A stretch of DNA of 64,000 bases from Curtobacterium flaccumfaciens (lineage in GTDB: Bacteria; Actinomycetota; Actinomycetes; Actinomycetales; Microbacteriaceae), in contig NZ_JABMCF010000028.1 in assembly GCF_013359815.1 (NCBI RefSeq), positions 57,467 to 121,466 of the forward strand. Reading direction: 5' to 3'. Each line of letters begins with the position of its first letter. Position 1 is the stretch's first letter. A model generated the notes under the pieces. It did not search any database and was not told where the DNA came from. It saw nothing but the letters and a program-made list of their open reading frames with translations. Positions 54,559-62,678 of the stretch are shown here, piece after piece. Made by a program: the position numbers and the translations under genes.

Positions 54559-55848
54559 GTGCACGAACGCGACGAAACCCGCGCGACACGGTTGACTGAT
54601 GTCGTGTGGCCCAACCATGAGCGCGTCATCCCGCAGGCCTTCGCCGGCTCCGGGACCTCCGTGGTGGCCGCGCGGGCGCATTCCGTCGAGCCCTCGGGCA
54701 ACGGCTACCTGTACGGCTACGAGGTCGACACGGTGGACCGCAACGGCCAGCGCGCCACGGTCCTGACCTACGTCGACACCGGCGGCACCCACGACCAGAA
54801 CAGCGCGATCGTCACCGACCCGGCGACGGGCGACCCGGTGTCGGTGTGGGCGTACCCGAACGACCCCGGCCTACCGGTGCTGCCGCAGGTCACCTACCGC
54901 GATGCCGTCGCCGAGCTGCTGACCACGCTCGGCATGCCCGTCACCGACCCGGTGCTCACCGTGGCGGCGTACCGCCCGGGCAAGCGCGCGGTCGTGCGCG
55001 TGGACGCCCCCGAGCGCACCCTGTTCCTGAAGATCGTCCGTCCGCACCGGGTCGCGCCGATCGTGCAGTCGCACGAGCAGTTCGTCGCGGCCGGTCTGCC
55101 GGTGCCGCGTGTGCTGTCCAGCCGTGGCGACGGCCTGCTCGTGCTCGAGCGCATCCGCGGCGTGCCCGCCGGCAGCCGCATCCTCGACATCGCCGACGAC
55201 CCCCGCTTCGTGGCGTCGCTCGCCGCGCTGAGCGGTCGGGTCGCCACCGTCCCGATGACCCAGCAGGCGCGCGCCGACGCGATGGACCACGCCGACTGGC
55301 ACCGTCGCACGCTCATCGCCGCGCTGCCGCGTGACGCCGAGGAGATCGACCGCCTGTACGACGCCATCGGCCGCCGCTCCATCGGCTGGTCGAGCTCGAC
55401 CAAGCAGGTCGTGCACGGCGACCTGCACCTGGAGCAGGTGTTCGTCGACGAGGACGAGCCGTGGCGCATCTCCGGCCTGCTCGACATCGACACCGCGGGC
55501 TGGGGCTTCCCGGTCCGTGACGTCGGCGCCGTCGTCGCCCACCTTGTGGTCACCGGGCTCTGGCACCGGTCCCGAGGCGACGCCGAGCGCGGCGCCGCCG
55601 CCGAGCGCCTCGCCGACGCGATCGCCCGCGACTGGGTCGCGCGCAACCCGCGCGAGGCCGACCGCATCGGACCCGCCATCGGCGCCCAGCTGCTCGCCCA
55701 CGCCGGCGGCCAGGCGACCACCGGCTCCGCCAACGGGATCCAGACGGCCCAGCAGCTCCTCGCCGCGACGCAGGCCGCCCTGGCGGACGCGGCCCCGAGC
55801 CTCCCGACCGGTGGTTCGACGCGTCCGCGGTCCGCACCGCAGGTCTGA
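54559..55848 (+). CDS. Aminoglycoside-phosphotransferase-fold protein with N-terminal extra domain
   Basis: Up to 429 residues; the start is uncertain (GTG 54559 or GTG 54604). The C-terminal 280 residues have the APH/choline kinase fold: catalytic loop VVHGDLHLEQVFVD (HGDxxxxN variant with Gln at the Asn position) and LLDIDTAGWGFPVRDVG for the Mg-binding Asp. The first about 110 residues (GYLYGYEVDTVDRNGQRATVLTYVD) form a separate beta-rich domain. Such pairs in actinobacteria include maltokinase-like and homoserine-kinase-like proteins, but the substrate here is not determined. It is divergent from the FUSC gene. Confidence 0.75.
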   Translation: MHERDETRATRLTDVVWPNHERVIPQAFAGSGTSVVAARAHSVEPSGNGYLYGYEVDTVDRNGQRATVLTYVDTGGTHDQNSAIVTDPATGDPVSVWAYPNDPGLPVLPQVTYRDAVAELLTTLGMPVTDPVLTVAAYRPGKRAVVRVDAPERTLFLKIVRPHRVAPIVQSHEQFVAAGLPVPRVLSSRGDGLLVLERIRGVPAGSRILDIADDPRFVASLAALSGRVATVPMTQQARADAMDHADWHRRTLIAALPRDAEEIDRLYDAIGRRSIGWSSSTKQVVHGDLHLEQVFVDEDEPWRISGLLDIDTAGWGFPVRDVGAVVAHLVVTGLWHRSRGDAERGAAAERLADAIARDWVARNPREADRIGPAIGAQLLAHAGGQATTGSANGIQTAQQLLAATQAALADAAPSLPTGGSTRPRSAPQV

Positions 55849-55860
55849 GACACGACCGGA

Positions 55861-55910
55861 GGACGGACTGGAGGCCCGGGTCGAGCCCGCCACGGGCCTC
55901 CCGTCCGCCG
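55861..55910. repeat. REP-like element after the phosphotransferase gene
   Basis: GGACGGACTGGAGGCCCG and CGGGCCTCCCGTCCG form an imperfect inverted repeat with the GGAGGC core. It lies 13 bp past the stop and can serve as terminator. Confidence 0.7.
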
Positions 55911-55961
55911 TCGCGACGCGCGCGGGCAACGCGACGGTCGCCTCCGTCGGTGGTCCGGGAG

Positions 55962-55967
55962 TAAACT
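55962..55967 (+). promoter_or_regulatory. -10 element for the SNF2 helicase
   Basis: TAAACT in GGGAGTAAACTGAGC is the best -10 candidate in the 452-bp gap before the helicase gene. It predicts a leader of about 325-330 nt. Confidence 0.5.
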
Positions 55968-55972
55968 GAGCA

Positions 55973-56300
55973 CGCACGCACCGCGTTCCCGCGTGCCGCG
56001 TCGATTCCGGACGCAGCCGTCGATCACTTGATCGACGCGGGGACCGGGCCGTGACCGCCCCGAGGGGGCATCACGTGCGTGTGACGACGCCGGATCCCGG
56101 CGCGGACCGTCCGAACCTGCTCCCGGCAGGTGCTCGTGTGGAACGGCTCGCGGGAGTCCACCGGACGTCCCGATGCGGGGACCGGCGATGCGGTGGGCCA
56201 CGGTGGCCCGCAGCTGAACCGGAGCCGCGCCAGGCGCCGGTGCAGGACTTCCCGCCCCACGGGCGGATCGCCCCGACGTGTGGGCGGAACAGGAGGAGCG
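55973..56300 (+). promoter_or_regulatory. Long structured leader of the SNF2 helicase
   Basis: No gene is visible here. The segment ATCGACGCGG (56031-56040) can pair perfectly with CCGCGTCGAT (55996-56005), or its first bases can join the hairpin GTCGATCA-CT-TGATCGAC (56019-56036); the two folds exclude each other. Further hairpins include GCCCCGAGGGGGC near 56057-56069. The leader ends in AGGAGG (56291-56296). A cis-acting RNA is suspected but no known class was recognised. Confidence 0.4.
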
Positions 56301-58427
56301 TTGGCTCGATCAGGCACCCGGCGTGCTGCCGGCGGGACGCGGACCGCGTCACGCCGCACCAGACCGCTGGACAACGACGGCGTCATCCCCGTCCTCGCCC
56401 GCGCTGTGCGCGAGGTCGAGGCCGCGGCGCAGCGCGGACCGCTCAAGGCATCGAACCGGACGAAGTTCCAGGCGGTCGCCCTGCTCATGCGCGAAGAGCG
56501 CGCGCGGGTGAAGGCCGACACGGAGCTCACCGACGCGCAGCGCGCCGAGCAGCTCAAGCGGCTCGACGGCGTGGCCACGATCCTGGCGAAGACGGCGGCG
56601 CGCGACACCAGTGTCATCCAGCTCCTCGCCGAAGAGGTCCAGGTGTCCGAGGCGACGCGTGCGGTCAAGCGCGACATGATGATCGCCGGCGGCATGGAAC
56701 TGCAGCCGGAGGACCTCGTCATCGCGTCCGAGCCGGCCGCGGTGGTCGAGACCCCGGTGCGGGCCGTCATGCCGCAGGCGGTCGTGCAGCGCCAGCTGGC
56801 GAACCCCTTCATGCCGCCGGACTTCGCCCTCGCCGACCAGCCCGTCGCGCACCCGCGTCGCCTAGCGAACTGGGAGCTGTTCGGGCCGCTGTTCAAGTCG
56901 TTCGAGTACGGCGCGGGCGGGGGAGCGGCGACGATGCCGCTGCCGGAGCCCACGACGCTGCACTCGCGCTCGGGCACCACGCTCATGAAGCACCAGGCGG
57001 AACTCGTCGCCGCCGCGTCGCAGGGGCACCGCACGTTCCTGCTCGCCGACGAGCCCGGCCTCGGCAAGACCGCACAGTCGCTGCTCGCCGCCGACGCCGC
57101 GAACGCGTTCCCGCTGCTCGTCGTCGTGCCGAACGTCGTCAAGACGAACTGGGCGCGTGAAGCCGAGCGCTGGGTGCCGAACCACCGCGCCACGGTGATC
57201 CACGGGGACGGCAACGACCTCGACGGGTTCGCCGACATCGTCATCGTGAACTACGAGATCCTCGACCGGCACGCCGGGTGGCTCGGCAACTTCGGGTTCA
57301 AGGGGATGGTCGTCGACGAGGCGCACTTCATCAAGAACAGGGACTCGCAGCGCGCCCGGTTCGTGCTGCAGATCGCCGAGCGCATCCGGCAGCGCACCGC
57401 CGCACCGCTGCTCATGGCGCTGACCGGTACGCCGCTGATCAACTCGGTCGAGGACTTCCGCACCATCTGGGAGTACCTCGGCTGGATCGACGACAAGAAG
57501 CCGCGCGCGAAGCTCATGAACGAGCTCGAGGAGATCGGCCTCACGCCGGCCGACCCCGGGTTCTTCGTCGAGGCCCGCCGTGCCGTCATCGACCAGGGCA
57601 TCGTGCGACGCCGCAAGGTCGACGTCGCCGCGGACATCCCGGCCCGCCGGATCGCCGACATCCCCGTCGAGCTCGACGGTGACGAGGGCCGCTCCATCCG
57701 CGACGCCGAGCGCGAGCTCACCGCGAAGCTCGTCCGCCGCTACCACCAGGCGCTCGACGCCCGCACCGGGCAGGACCCGGTCATCGGCATCGACCACAAG
57801 CTGGTCCGCCAGGTCGCGCGCTGGGAGCTCGAGGACCAGGACGCCTCGTCGACCGGCGAGAACGTGTTCTCGATGGTCCGCCGCATCGGCCGGGCCAAGG
57901 CCCAGCTCGCGGCCGACTACGCGGCACAGCTCGCCTCGAACGTCGGCAAGGTCGTGTTCTTCGCGAAGCACCTCGACGTGATGGACCAGGCGGAAGAGGT
58001 GTTCGCCCGTCGCGGGCTGCGCACCGCCACGATCCGCGGCGACCAGACGCCGACGCAGCGCACGGCCGAGATCGACTCGTTCGTGAACGACCCCGACGTC
58101 GCCGTCATCGTCTGCTCGCTGACCGCGGCCGGTGTCGGTCTGAACCTGCAGGTGTCGTCGAACGTCGTGCTCGCCGAGCTGTCGTGGACGAGCGCCGAGC
58201 AGACCCAGGCGATCGACCGCGTGCACCGCATCGGGCAGGAAGAGCCCGTCACCGCGTGGCGCATCATCGCCGCGCAGACGATCGACACCAAGATCGCCGA
58301 GCTCATCGACTCGAAGGCGTCCCTGGCCGCCCGCGCGCTCGACGGTTCGGACGAAGAGGTGGTCGACTCCGGTGACATCCAGCTCGACGCCATGGCTGCG
58401 CTGCTGACCGAGGCGCTCGGCGGCTAG
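56301..58427 (+). CDS. SNF2-family DEAD/DEAH helicase-like ATPase
   Basis: 708 residues from TTG 56301, with AGGAGG four bases upstream. The first 110 residues are basic, then helical. Motor motifs: LADEPGLGKTAQS (I, about 249), MVVDEAHFIKN (II), LTGTPLINS (III), GLNLQVSSNVVLAELSW (V) and QAIDRVHRIGQEEPVTAWR (VI, near 640). These are features of the SMARCAL1/ZRANB3-like SNF2 branch that moves on DNA rather than unwinding it. No partner gene is adjacent. A role in repair or transcription-coupled remodelling is an inference. Confidence 0.9.
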   Translation: MARSGTRRAAGGTRTASRRTRPLDNDGVIPVLARAVREVEAAAQRGPLKASNRTKFQAVALLMREERARVKADTELTDAQRAEQLKRLDGVATILAKTAARDTSVIQLLAEEVQVSEATRAVKRDMMIAGGMELQPEDLVIASEPAAVVETPVRAVMPQAVVQRQLANPFMPPDFALADQPVAHPRRLANWELFGPLFKSFEYGAGGGAATMPLPEPTTLHSRSGTTLMKHQAELVAAASQGHRTFLLADEPGLGKTAQSLLAADAANAFPLLVVVPNVVKTNWAREAERWVPNHRATVIHGDGNDLDGFADIVIVNYEILDRHAGWLGNFGFKGMVVDEAHFIKNRDSQRARFVLQIAERIRQRTAAPLLMALTGTPLINSVEDFRTIWEYLGWIDDKKPRAKLMNELEEIGLTPADPGFFVEARRAVIDQGIVRRRKVDVAADIPARRIADIPVELDGDEGRSIRDAERELTAKLVRRYHQALDARTGQDPVIGIDHKLVRQVARWELEDQDASSTGENVFSMVRRIGRAKAQLAADYAAQLASNVGKVVFFAKHLDVMDQAEEVFARRGLRTATIRGDQTPTQRTAEIDSFVNDPDVAVIVCSLTAAGVGLNLQVSSNVVLAELSWTSAEQTQAIDRVHRIGQEEPVTAWRIIAAQTIDTKIAELIDSKASLAARALDGSDEEVVDSGDIQLDAMAALLTEALGG

Positions 58428-58447
58428 CGCGGCGCTCGGCGCTGACA

Positions 58448-58517
58448 GCAAAACACCGGTGTTCGCACTCTGAACCGCGTCATGCGCGTGTTCGGAGTGT
58501 GAACACCGGTGTTTTGC
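58448..58517. terminator. Very long hairpin between helicase and mycoredoxin genes
   Basis: 23-nt arms (58448-58470 and 58495-58517) pair with a single G-T; each arm holds the palindrome AACACCGGTGTT. The genes on both sides converge here, so it should terminate both ways. Confidence 0.85.
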
Positions 58518-58530
58518 GGAGGGCCGCCGC

Positions 58531-58803
58531 TCAGATGCGGGACTGCACCTCGGCCAGGGACGGGTTGGTCGCCGTCGAGCCGTCGGGGAACACCAGCGTC
58601 GGCACGGTCTGGTTGCCGCCGTTGACCTCGGCGACGAGCTCGGCGGTACCGGGGGTCTGCTCGATGTCGACCTCGGTGAAGGGCACCCCGGCCTTCGACA
58701 TCTGGTTCTTCAGCCGGGCGCAGTAGCCGCACCACGTGGTGGTGAACATCGTGACGCCGCCGGCTTCGGGCGTGAACTGCTCGCGGGTGATCGTGTCGCT
58801 CAT
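58531..58803 (-). CDS. mrx1: Mycoredoxin-1-like glutaredoxin
   Basis: 90 residues. The active site is CGYC (Cys25, Cys28) in TTTWCGYCARLK; cis-Pro TVPTLVFPDGS and EVNGGNQTVPT match mycobacterial Mrx1 closely. Mycoredoxin uses mycothiol to reduce mixed disulfides on proteins, so the organism is expected to make mycothiol. The start codon lies 58 bp from the divergent CYTH-CHAD gene. Confidence 0.93.
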   Translation of the reverse strand: MSDTITREQFTPEAGGVTMFTTTWCGYCARLKNQMSKAGVPFTEVDIEQTPGTAELVAEVNGGNQTVPTLVFPDGSTATNPSLAEVQSRI

Positions 58804-58848
58804 CCCTGCAGGCTAACCCCGGGTGCGGGGAAACCCCGCAGTGCCTGG

Positions 58849-58854
58849 TAGACA
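58849..58854 (+). promoter_or_regulatory. -10 element of the CYTH-CHAD gene
   Basis: TAGACA ends seven bases before GTG 58862, suggesting a leaderless message. Confidence 0.5.
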
Positions 58855-58861
58855 AGAGCGT

Positions 58862-60391
58862 GTGAGCCACACGCACCTCGAGATCGAGCGCACCTACGAC
58901 CTGCCCGAGGGCGGTGCCCTCCCCGACCTCGTCGGCGCGGGCGGCATCCTCCGCACCGAGCACCAGGAGCCGTTCGAACTGGACGCGACCTACTGGGACA
59001 CCGAGCGGTACGACCTGGTGGCCGCGCGGGTGACCGTGCGCCGCCGCACGGGTGGCCCCGACGCCGGCTGGCACATCAAGCGCTCGGAGTCGGACACGGT
59101 CCGCCACGAGCAGCAGTTCCCCCTGACCGACGACGCCGACACCGTGCCCGACGAAGTCCTCGCCGCGCTCTTCACGGAGCGCCGCGGCCGCGGGCTGCGT
59201 CCCGTCGTCCGGATCACGACCACCCGCACCGTCACCCGACTGCTCGACGAGGACGGCGACCAGATCGCCGAGCTCGCCGACGACCAGGTCACCGCCCAGC
59301 GCCTCGACGACGACGCCCCCGAGACCCCGCGCACCTGGCGCGAGGTCGAGGTCGAGACCGTCGACGGCGTCGACCCGCAGATCGCCCACGAGCTCTTCGC
59401 GGCCCTCGACGGACGCTTCGCGGCCGTCGGCGCCGGCCCCGCCGCCGTCGCGTCCAAGCTGGCACGCGGGCTGGCAGGAGCACCGGCACCGCGCCTCCAG
59501 ACCGAGGAGAAGCCGGCCAAGGGCACGACCGCACGCATCCTGGCGAAGCGGGTGCGCAAGCTGCGCGTCGCGCTGCTCGGCCAGGAGGCCCGGCTCCGCT
59601 CCGGCGACACGGCCGACCTCCGGCAGGCGGCCGACACGACCCTCGAGATCGCCGCGATCCTGGGCGCCTACCGCCCGGCGTTCCCCGACGGCGAGGCCGT
59701 CGACCGCGCCGCCGAGGCGGCGGACGGCCTCGCGGGCGTCACCGCGCGTGCGGCGCTGGCCGAGTACCTGATCGACCGGCTGCCGCGGGCGTCGTCGCCG
59801 GCGCAGGACGACCTGGTCGACGCGATGACCCGTGAGCGCATCCTCGCCTCGACCCGGGAACGTCGCGACCAGGCGGTGCGGGACGTCGTCGCGTTCCTGC
59901 ACGGCGAGCCGTTCCTCGAACTGCTCGACGCCCTCGACGACGCGGCCGAGCGACCGGCTCCGACGGCGTGGTCGCTCCGCGCACCGAAGCAGGTCGCACA
60001 GGACGTCGGCGCCGACGTGAAGCCGCGCGTGCGCGAACTCGTCCGGGCCGCCGTCGCCGACGACACCTCGGACACCGCCGCCGAGCGCGAGGCCGCCGAC
60101 CGGACCACCACCGAGGCCGCGTGGCAGGAGACGATGCGCGCCCGGATGGCGATGGACGTGCTCGGCGACGACGCGTTCCCGCACGCACTGTGGAAGCGGA
60201 TCGGCACCGCTGCCGACGTGCTGACCGAACGGGTGCGATCCCTGCACGCCCTCGACATCCTCCGGGCGAACGCGGCGATCGCGGAGCGCGGGGGTGAGGG
60301 CACGTTCGGGTACGGCGTGCTGGCGGGGGACCGGGTGCGCCTGGCCGAGGAGTCCTACGACGAGGCGGTGCACGCGCTCAACCGCGTGTGA
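58862..60391 (+). CDS. CYTH and CHAD domain protein
   Basis: 509 residues from GTG 58862. The CYTH domain (about 1-205) starts HLEIERTYDLPEG; the signature ExExK reads E7-I-E9-R-T11, so the lysine is replaced by threonine. Other charged strands of the tunnel are present (VRRRTGGPDAGWHIKR, WREVEVETVDG). The CHAD domain (about 225-509) is helical and rich in Arg/His (ILAKRVRKLRVALL, DVVAFLHGEPF, RVRSLHALDILR), as in polyphosphate-binding proteins. CYTH-CHAD fusions relate to triphosphate or polyphosphate metabolism; the missing lysine makes catalysis doubtful. Confidence 0.9.
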   Translation: MSHTHLEIERTYDLPEGGALPDLVGAGGILRTEHQEPFELDATYWDTERYDLVAARVTVRRRTGGPDAGWHIKRSESDTVRHEQQFPLTDDADTVPDEVLAALFTERRGRGLRPVVRITTTRTVTRLLDEDGDQIAELADDQVTAQRLDDDAPETPRTWREVEVETVDGVDPQIAHELFAALDGRFAAVGAGPAAVASKLARGLAGAPAPRLQTEEKPAKGTTARILAKRVRKLRVALLGQEARLRSGDTADLRQAADTTLEIAAILGAYRPAFPDGEAVDRAAEAADGLAGVTARAALAEYLIDRLPRASSPAQDDLVDAMTRERILASTRERRDQAVRDVVAFLHGEPFLELLDALDDAAERPAPTAWSLRAPKQVAQDVGADVKPRVRELVRAAVADDTSDTAAEREAADRTTTEAAWQETMRARMAMDVLGDDAFPHALWKRIGTAADVLTERVRSLHALDILRANAAIAERGGEGTFGYGVLAGDRVRLAEESYDEAVHALNRV

Positions 60392-60408
60392 GCGCCGCTG
60401 TTCGCTTG

Positions 60409-60459
60409 GTGAGCAGAAGAGGTCGGGTCCCGCGTTCGGACCCGACCTCTTCTGCTCAC
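60409..60459. terminator. Perfect 22-bp hairpin between CYTH-CHAD and oligopeptidase B genes
   Basis: The arms 60409-60430 and 60438-60459 are exact complements with core GAAGAGGTCGGGTCC and a 7-nt loop. It lies between convergent stops and shares GTGAGCA and GGTCGGGT with the terminator at 8.8 kb. Confidence 0.9.
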
Positions 60460-60476
60460 GAAGTGCGAGGCGTTGC

Positions 60477-62648
60477 TCAGCCCGCAGCGATCGGGTTGGC
60501 GGTGGCCGCGGCGGGCGTCTCGTCGGCGAGCCCGAGCACGTCGAGCAGCCAGGCGAGTTCGAACGCCCGCTCCTTCCACGACGCGTAGCGACCGCTGACA
60601 CCACCGTGGCCGGCGGACATCTCGGTCTTCAGCAGCACGGGCGCGCCGACCTCGCGGAGCTTCGCGGTCCACTTCGCGGGCTCGACGTAGAGCACGCGGG
60701 TGTCGTTGATCGAGGTCACGGCGAGGATCTGCGGGTACTGCACGTCGTCGCGGACGTTCTCGTACGGGGTGTACTCGCTCATGTAGCGGTAGACCTCGGC
60801 GTCGTGCAGCGGGTCGCCCCACTCGTCCCACTCGATGACGGTGAGGGGCAGGTCCGGGTCGAGGATGCTCGTCAGCGCGTCGACGAACGGCACGGCGGCC
60901 AGGATGCCGGCGAACCGCTCGGGTGCGAGGTTGGCGACCGCACCCATCAGGAGCCCGCCGGCGCTGCCGCCCTCGGCCACGAGCCGGTCGGCGGTGGTCC
61001 GGCCGGACTCGATCAGGTGCTCGGCGACCGCGACGAAGTCGGTGAAGGTGTTCTTCTTCGTCAGTGTCTTGCCGTTCTCGTACCAGTGCCGGCCGAGCTC
61101 ACCGCCACCACGGACGTGCGCGACGGCGAAGACGACGCCGCGGTCGAGCATGGACAGGCGCATGACGCTGAAGCCGGGGTCGATCGAGTGCTCGTACGAG
61201 CCGTACCCGTAGAGGTGCAGCGGTGCCGGGGTACCGTCCTCGACGGCGTCACGACGCCAGACGAGCGAGATCGGCACACGGGTACCGTCCGACGCGGTCG
61301 CCCAGTCGCGTTCCTGCACGTAGTCGGCCGGGTCGTAGCCGCCGAGCACGGGCTGGCGCTTCAGGACGGTGACCTCGCCGGTGGCCAGGTCGAGGTCGCT
61401 GACCTCGGAGGGGGTCACGAACGACGTGTACCCGATGCGGAGCGTCGGCTGCTCCCACTCCGGGTTGCCGCCGAGCCCCGCCGAGAACAGTGCTTCGTCG
61501 AAGGGAACCTCGTGCGCGTCGCCGTAGCCGTCGCCCTCGATCGGGATGATCGCGACGCGGGGCAGTGCCTCGGAGCGGTACTCCAGGGCGAGGTGTCCGG
61601 CGAAGGCGTCGACCGACTCGATGCGGCGTTCGGTGTGGTGCGCCACGACGACGCGGCGGTCACGCTCGGACGTCGGGTCGTCGGCGGGGACGTCGACGAG
61701 CTCGAAGTTCTCGGCGCCGTCGTTGTGCAGCACCAGGAACCGGTCGCTGCCACCGACGATGGCGTGCTCGATCTCGTACTCGACGCCCTCGCGCCGGGGC
61801 CAGACGACCTGGAACTCACCGGTCGGATCCGCAGCGTCGAGGACGTGCGCCTCGGACGTGATCTTCGAGCCGAGCTCGATGACGATGTACTGCGACGAGC
61901 GGGTGACACCGACACCGACCCAGTAGCGGTCGTCGGGCTCCTCGAACACCAGGACGTCCTCGGACGCCGCGGTGCCGACCGTGTGGCGCCAGATCTTGTC
62001 CGGACGCCACGACTCGTCGACCGTGGGGTAGAAGACGTAGCGGCCGGCCGGGTCGAACGTGGCGCCGGCGCCCGTGTTCGGGATGGCGTCGCCGAGGTCG
62101 GTCCCCGAGGCCAGGTCGCGCACGTGCAGGGTGTACCGCTCGTCGCCCTCGACGTCGATGCCGTAGACCAGGCGGGTGCCGTCGTCGCTGATGTCGTACG
62201 TGCCGAGGGAGAAGAACTCGTGGCCGTCGGCCAGCGCGTTGCCGTCGAGGACCACCTGCTCGCCGGGGAGCGTCGACTCGCCCTCGACGACGGCGGGCGG
62301 CGTCCAGTCGTCGGGGCCGGCGACGGGCACGCGGCAGTGCACGCCGTACTGGCTGCCCTCGGCGGTGCGGGTGAAGTACCACCAGTCGCCCATGCGGACC
62401 GGCACAGAGAGGTCGGTCTCCTGGACGCGGCTCTTCACCTCGGCGAAGATGCGGTCGCGCAGCGGCGCGAGGTGCGCGGTGGCGGCGTCGGTGTGGGCGT
62501 TCTCGGCTTCGAGGTACGCCAGGGTGTCGGGGGATTCCTTGTCCCGCAGCCACTCGTAGTCGTCGACGAAGTCGATGCCGTGGTGGGTCCGTGTCACGGG
62601 CCGCTTGGCGGCGCTGGGCGGGGTGGATGCGGTGTGCTCGTTGCTCAC
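60477..62648 (-). CDS. ptrB: Oligopeptidase B (prolyl oligopeptidase family)
   Basis: 723 residues. A seven-bladed beta-propeller fills about 75-400 and the alpha/beta hydrolase domain follows. Catalytic residues: Ser in EGGSAGGLLMG (about 556), Asp in SINDTRVLYVEPAKW (about 645) and His in SAGHGGVSGR (about 676). The N-terminal THHGIDFVDDYEWLRD is typical. It cleaves short peptides after basic residues in the cytoplasm. TAGGGT ends six bases before GTG 62648, the same leaderless arrangement as for dcp. Confidence 0.95.
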   Translation of the reverse strand: MSNEHTASTPPSAAKRPVTRTHHGIDFVDDYEWLRDKESPDTLAYLEAENAHTDAATAHLAPLRDRIFAEVKSRVQETDLSVPVRMGDWWYFTRTAEGSQYGVHCRVPVAGPDDWTPPAVVEGESTLPGEQVVLDGNALADGHEFFSLGTYDISDDGTRLVYGIDVEGDERYTLHVRDLASGTDLGDAIPNTGAGATFDPAGRYVFYPTVDESWRPDKIWRHTVGTAASEDVLVFEEPDDRYWVGVGVTRSSQYIVIELGSKITSEAHVLDAADPTGEFQVVWPRREGVEYEIEHAIVGGSDRFLVLHNDGAENFELVDVPADDPTSERDRRVVVAHHTERRIESVDAFAGHLALEYRSEALPRVAIIPIEGDGYGDAHEVPFDEALFSAGLGGNPEWEQPTLRIGYTSFVTPSEVSDLDLATGEVTVLKRQPVLGGYDPADYVQERDWATASDGTRVPISLVWRRDAVEDGTPAPLHLYGYGSYEHSIDPGFSVMRLSMLDRGVVFAVAHVRGGGELGRHWYENGKTLTKKNTFTDFVAVAEHLIESGRTTADRLVAEGGSAGGLLMGAVANLAPERFAGILAAVPFVDALTSILDPDLPLTVIEWDEWGDPLHDAEVYRYMSEYTPYENVRDDVQYPQILAVTSINDTRVLYVEPAKWTAKLREVGAPVLLKTEMSAGHGGVSGRYASWKERAFELAWLLDVLGLADETPAAATANPIAAG

Positions 62649-62654
62649 CGTCCC

Positions 62655-62660
62655 ACCCTA
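62655..62660 (-). promoter_or_regulatory. -10 element of leaderless ptrB
   Basis: TAGGGT on the minus strand, six bases before the GTG start codon; no ribosome-binding site lies between. Confidence 0.6.
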
Positions 62661-62678
62661 TTCGCCCGCACCCCCCGG

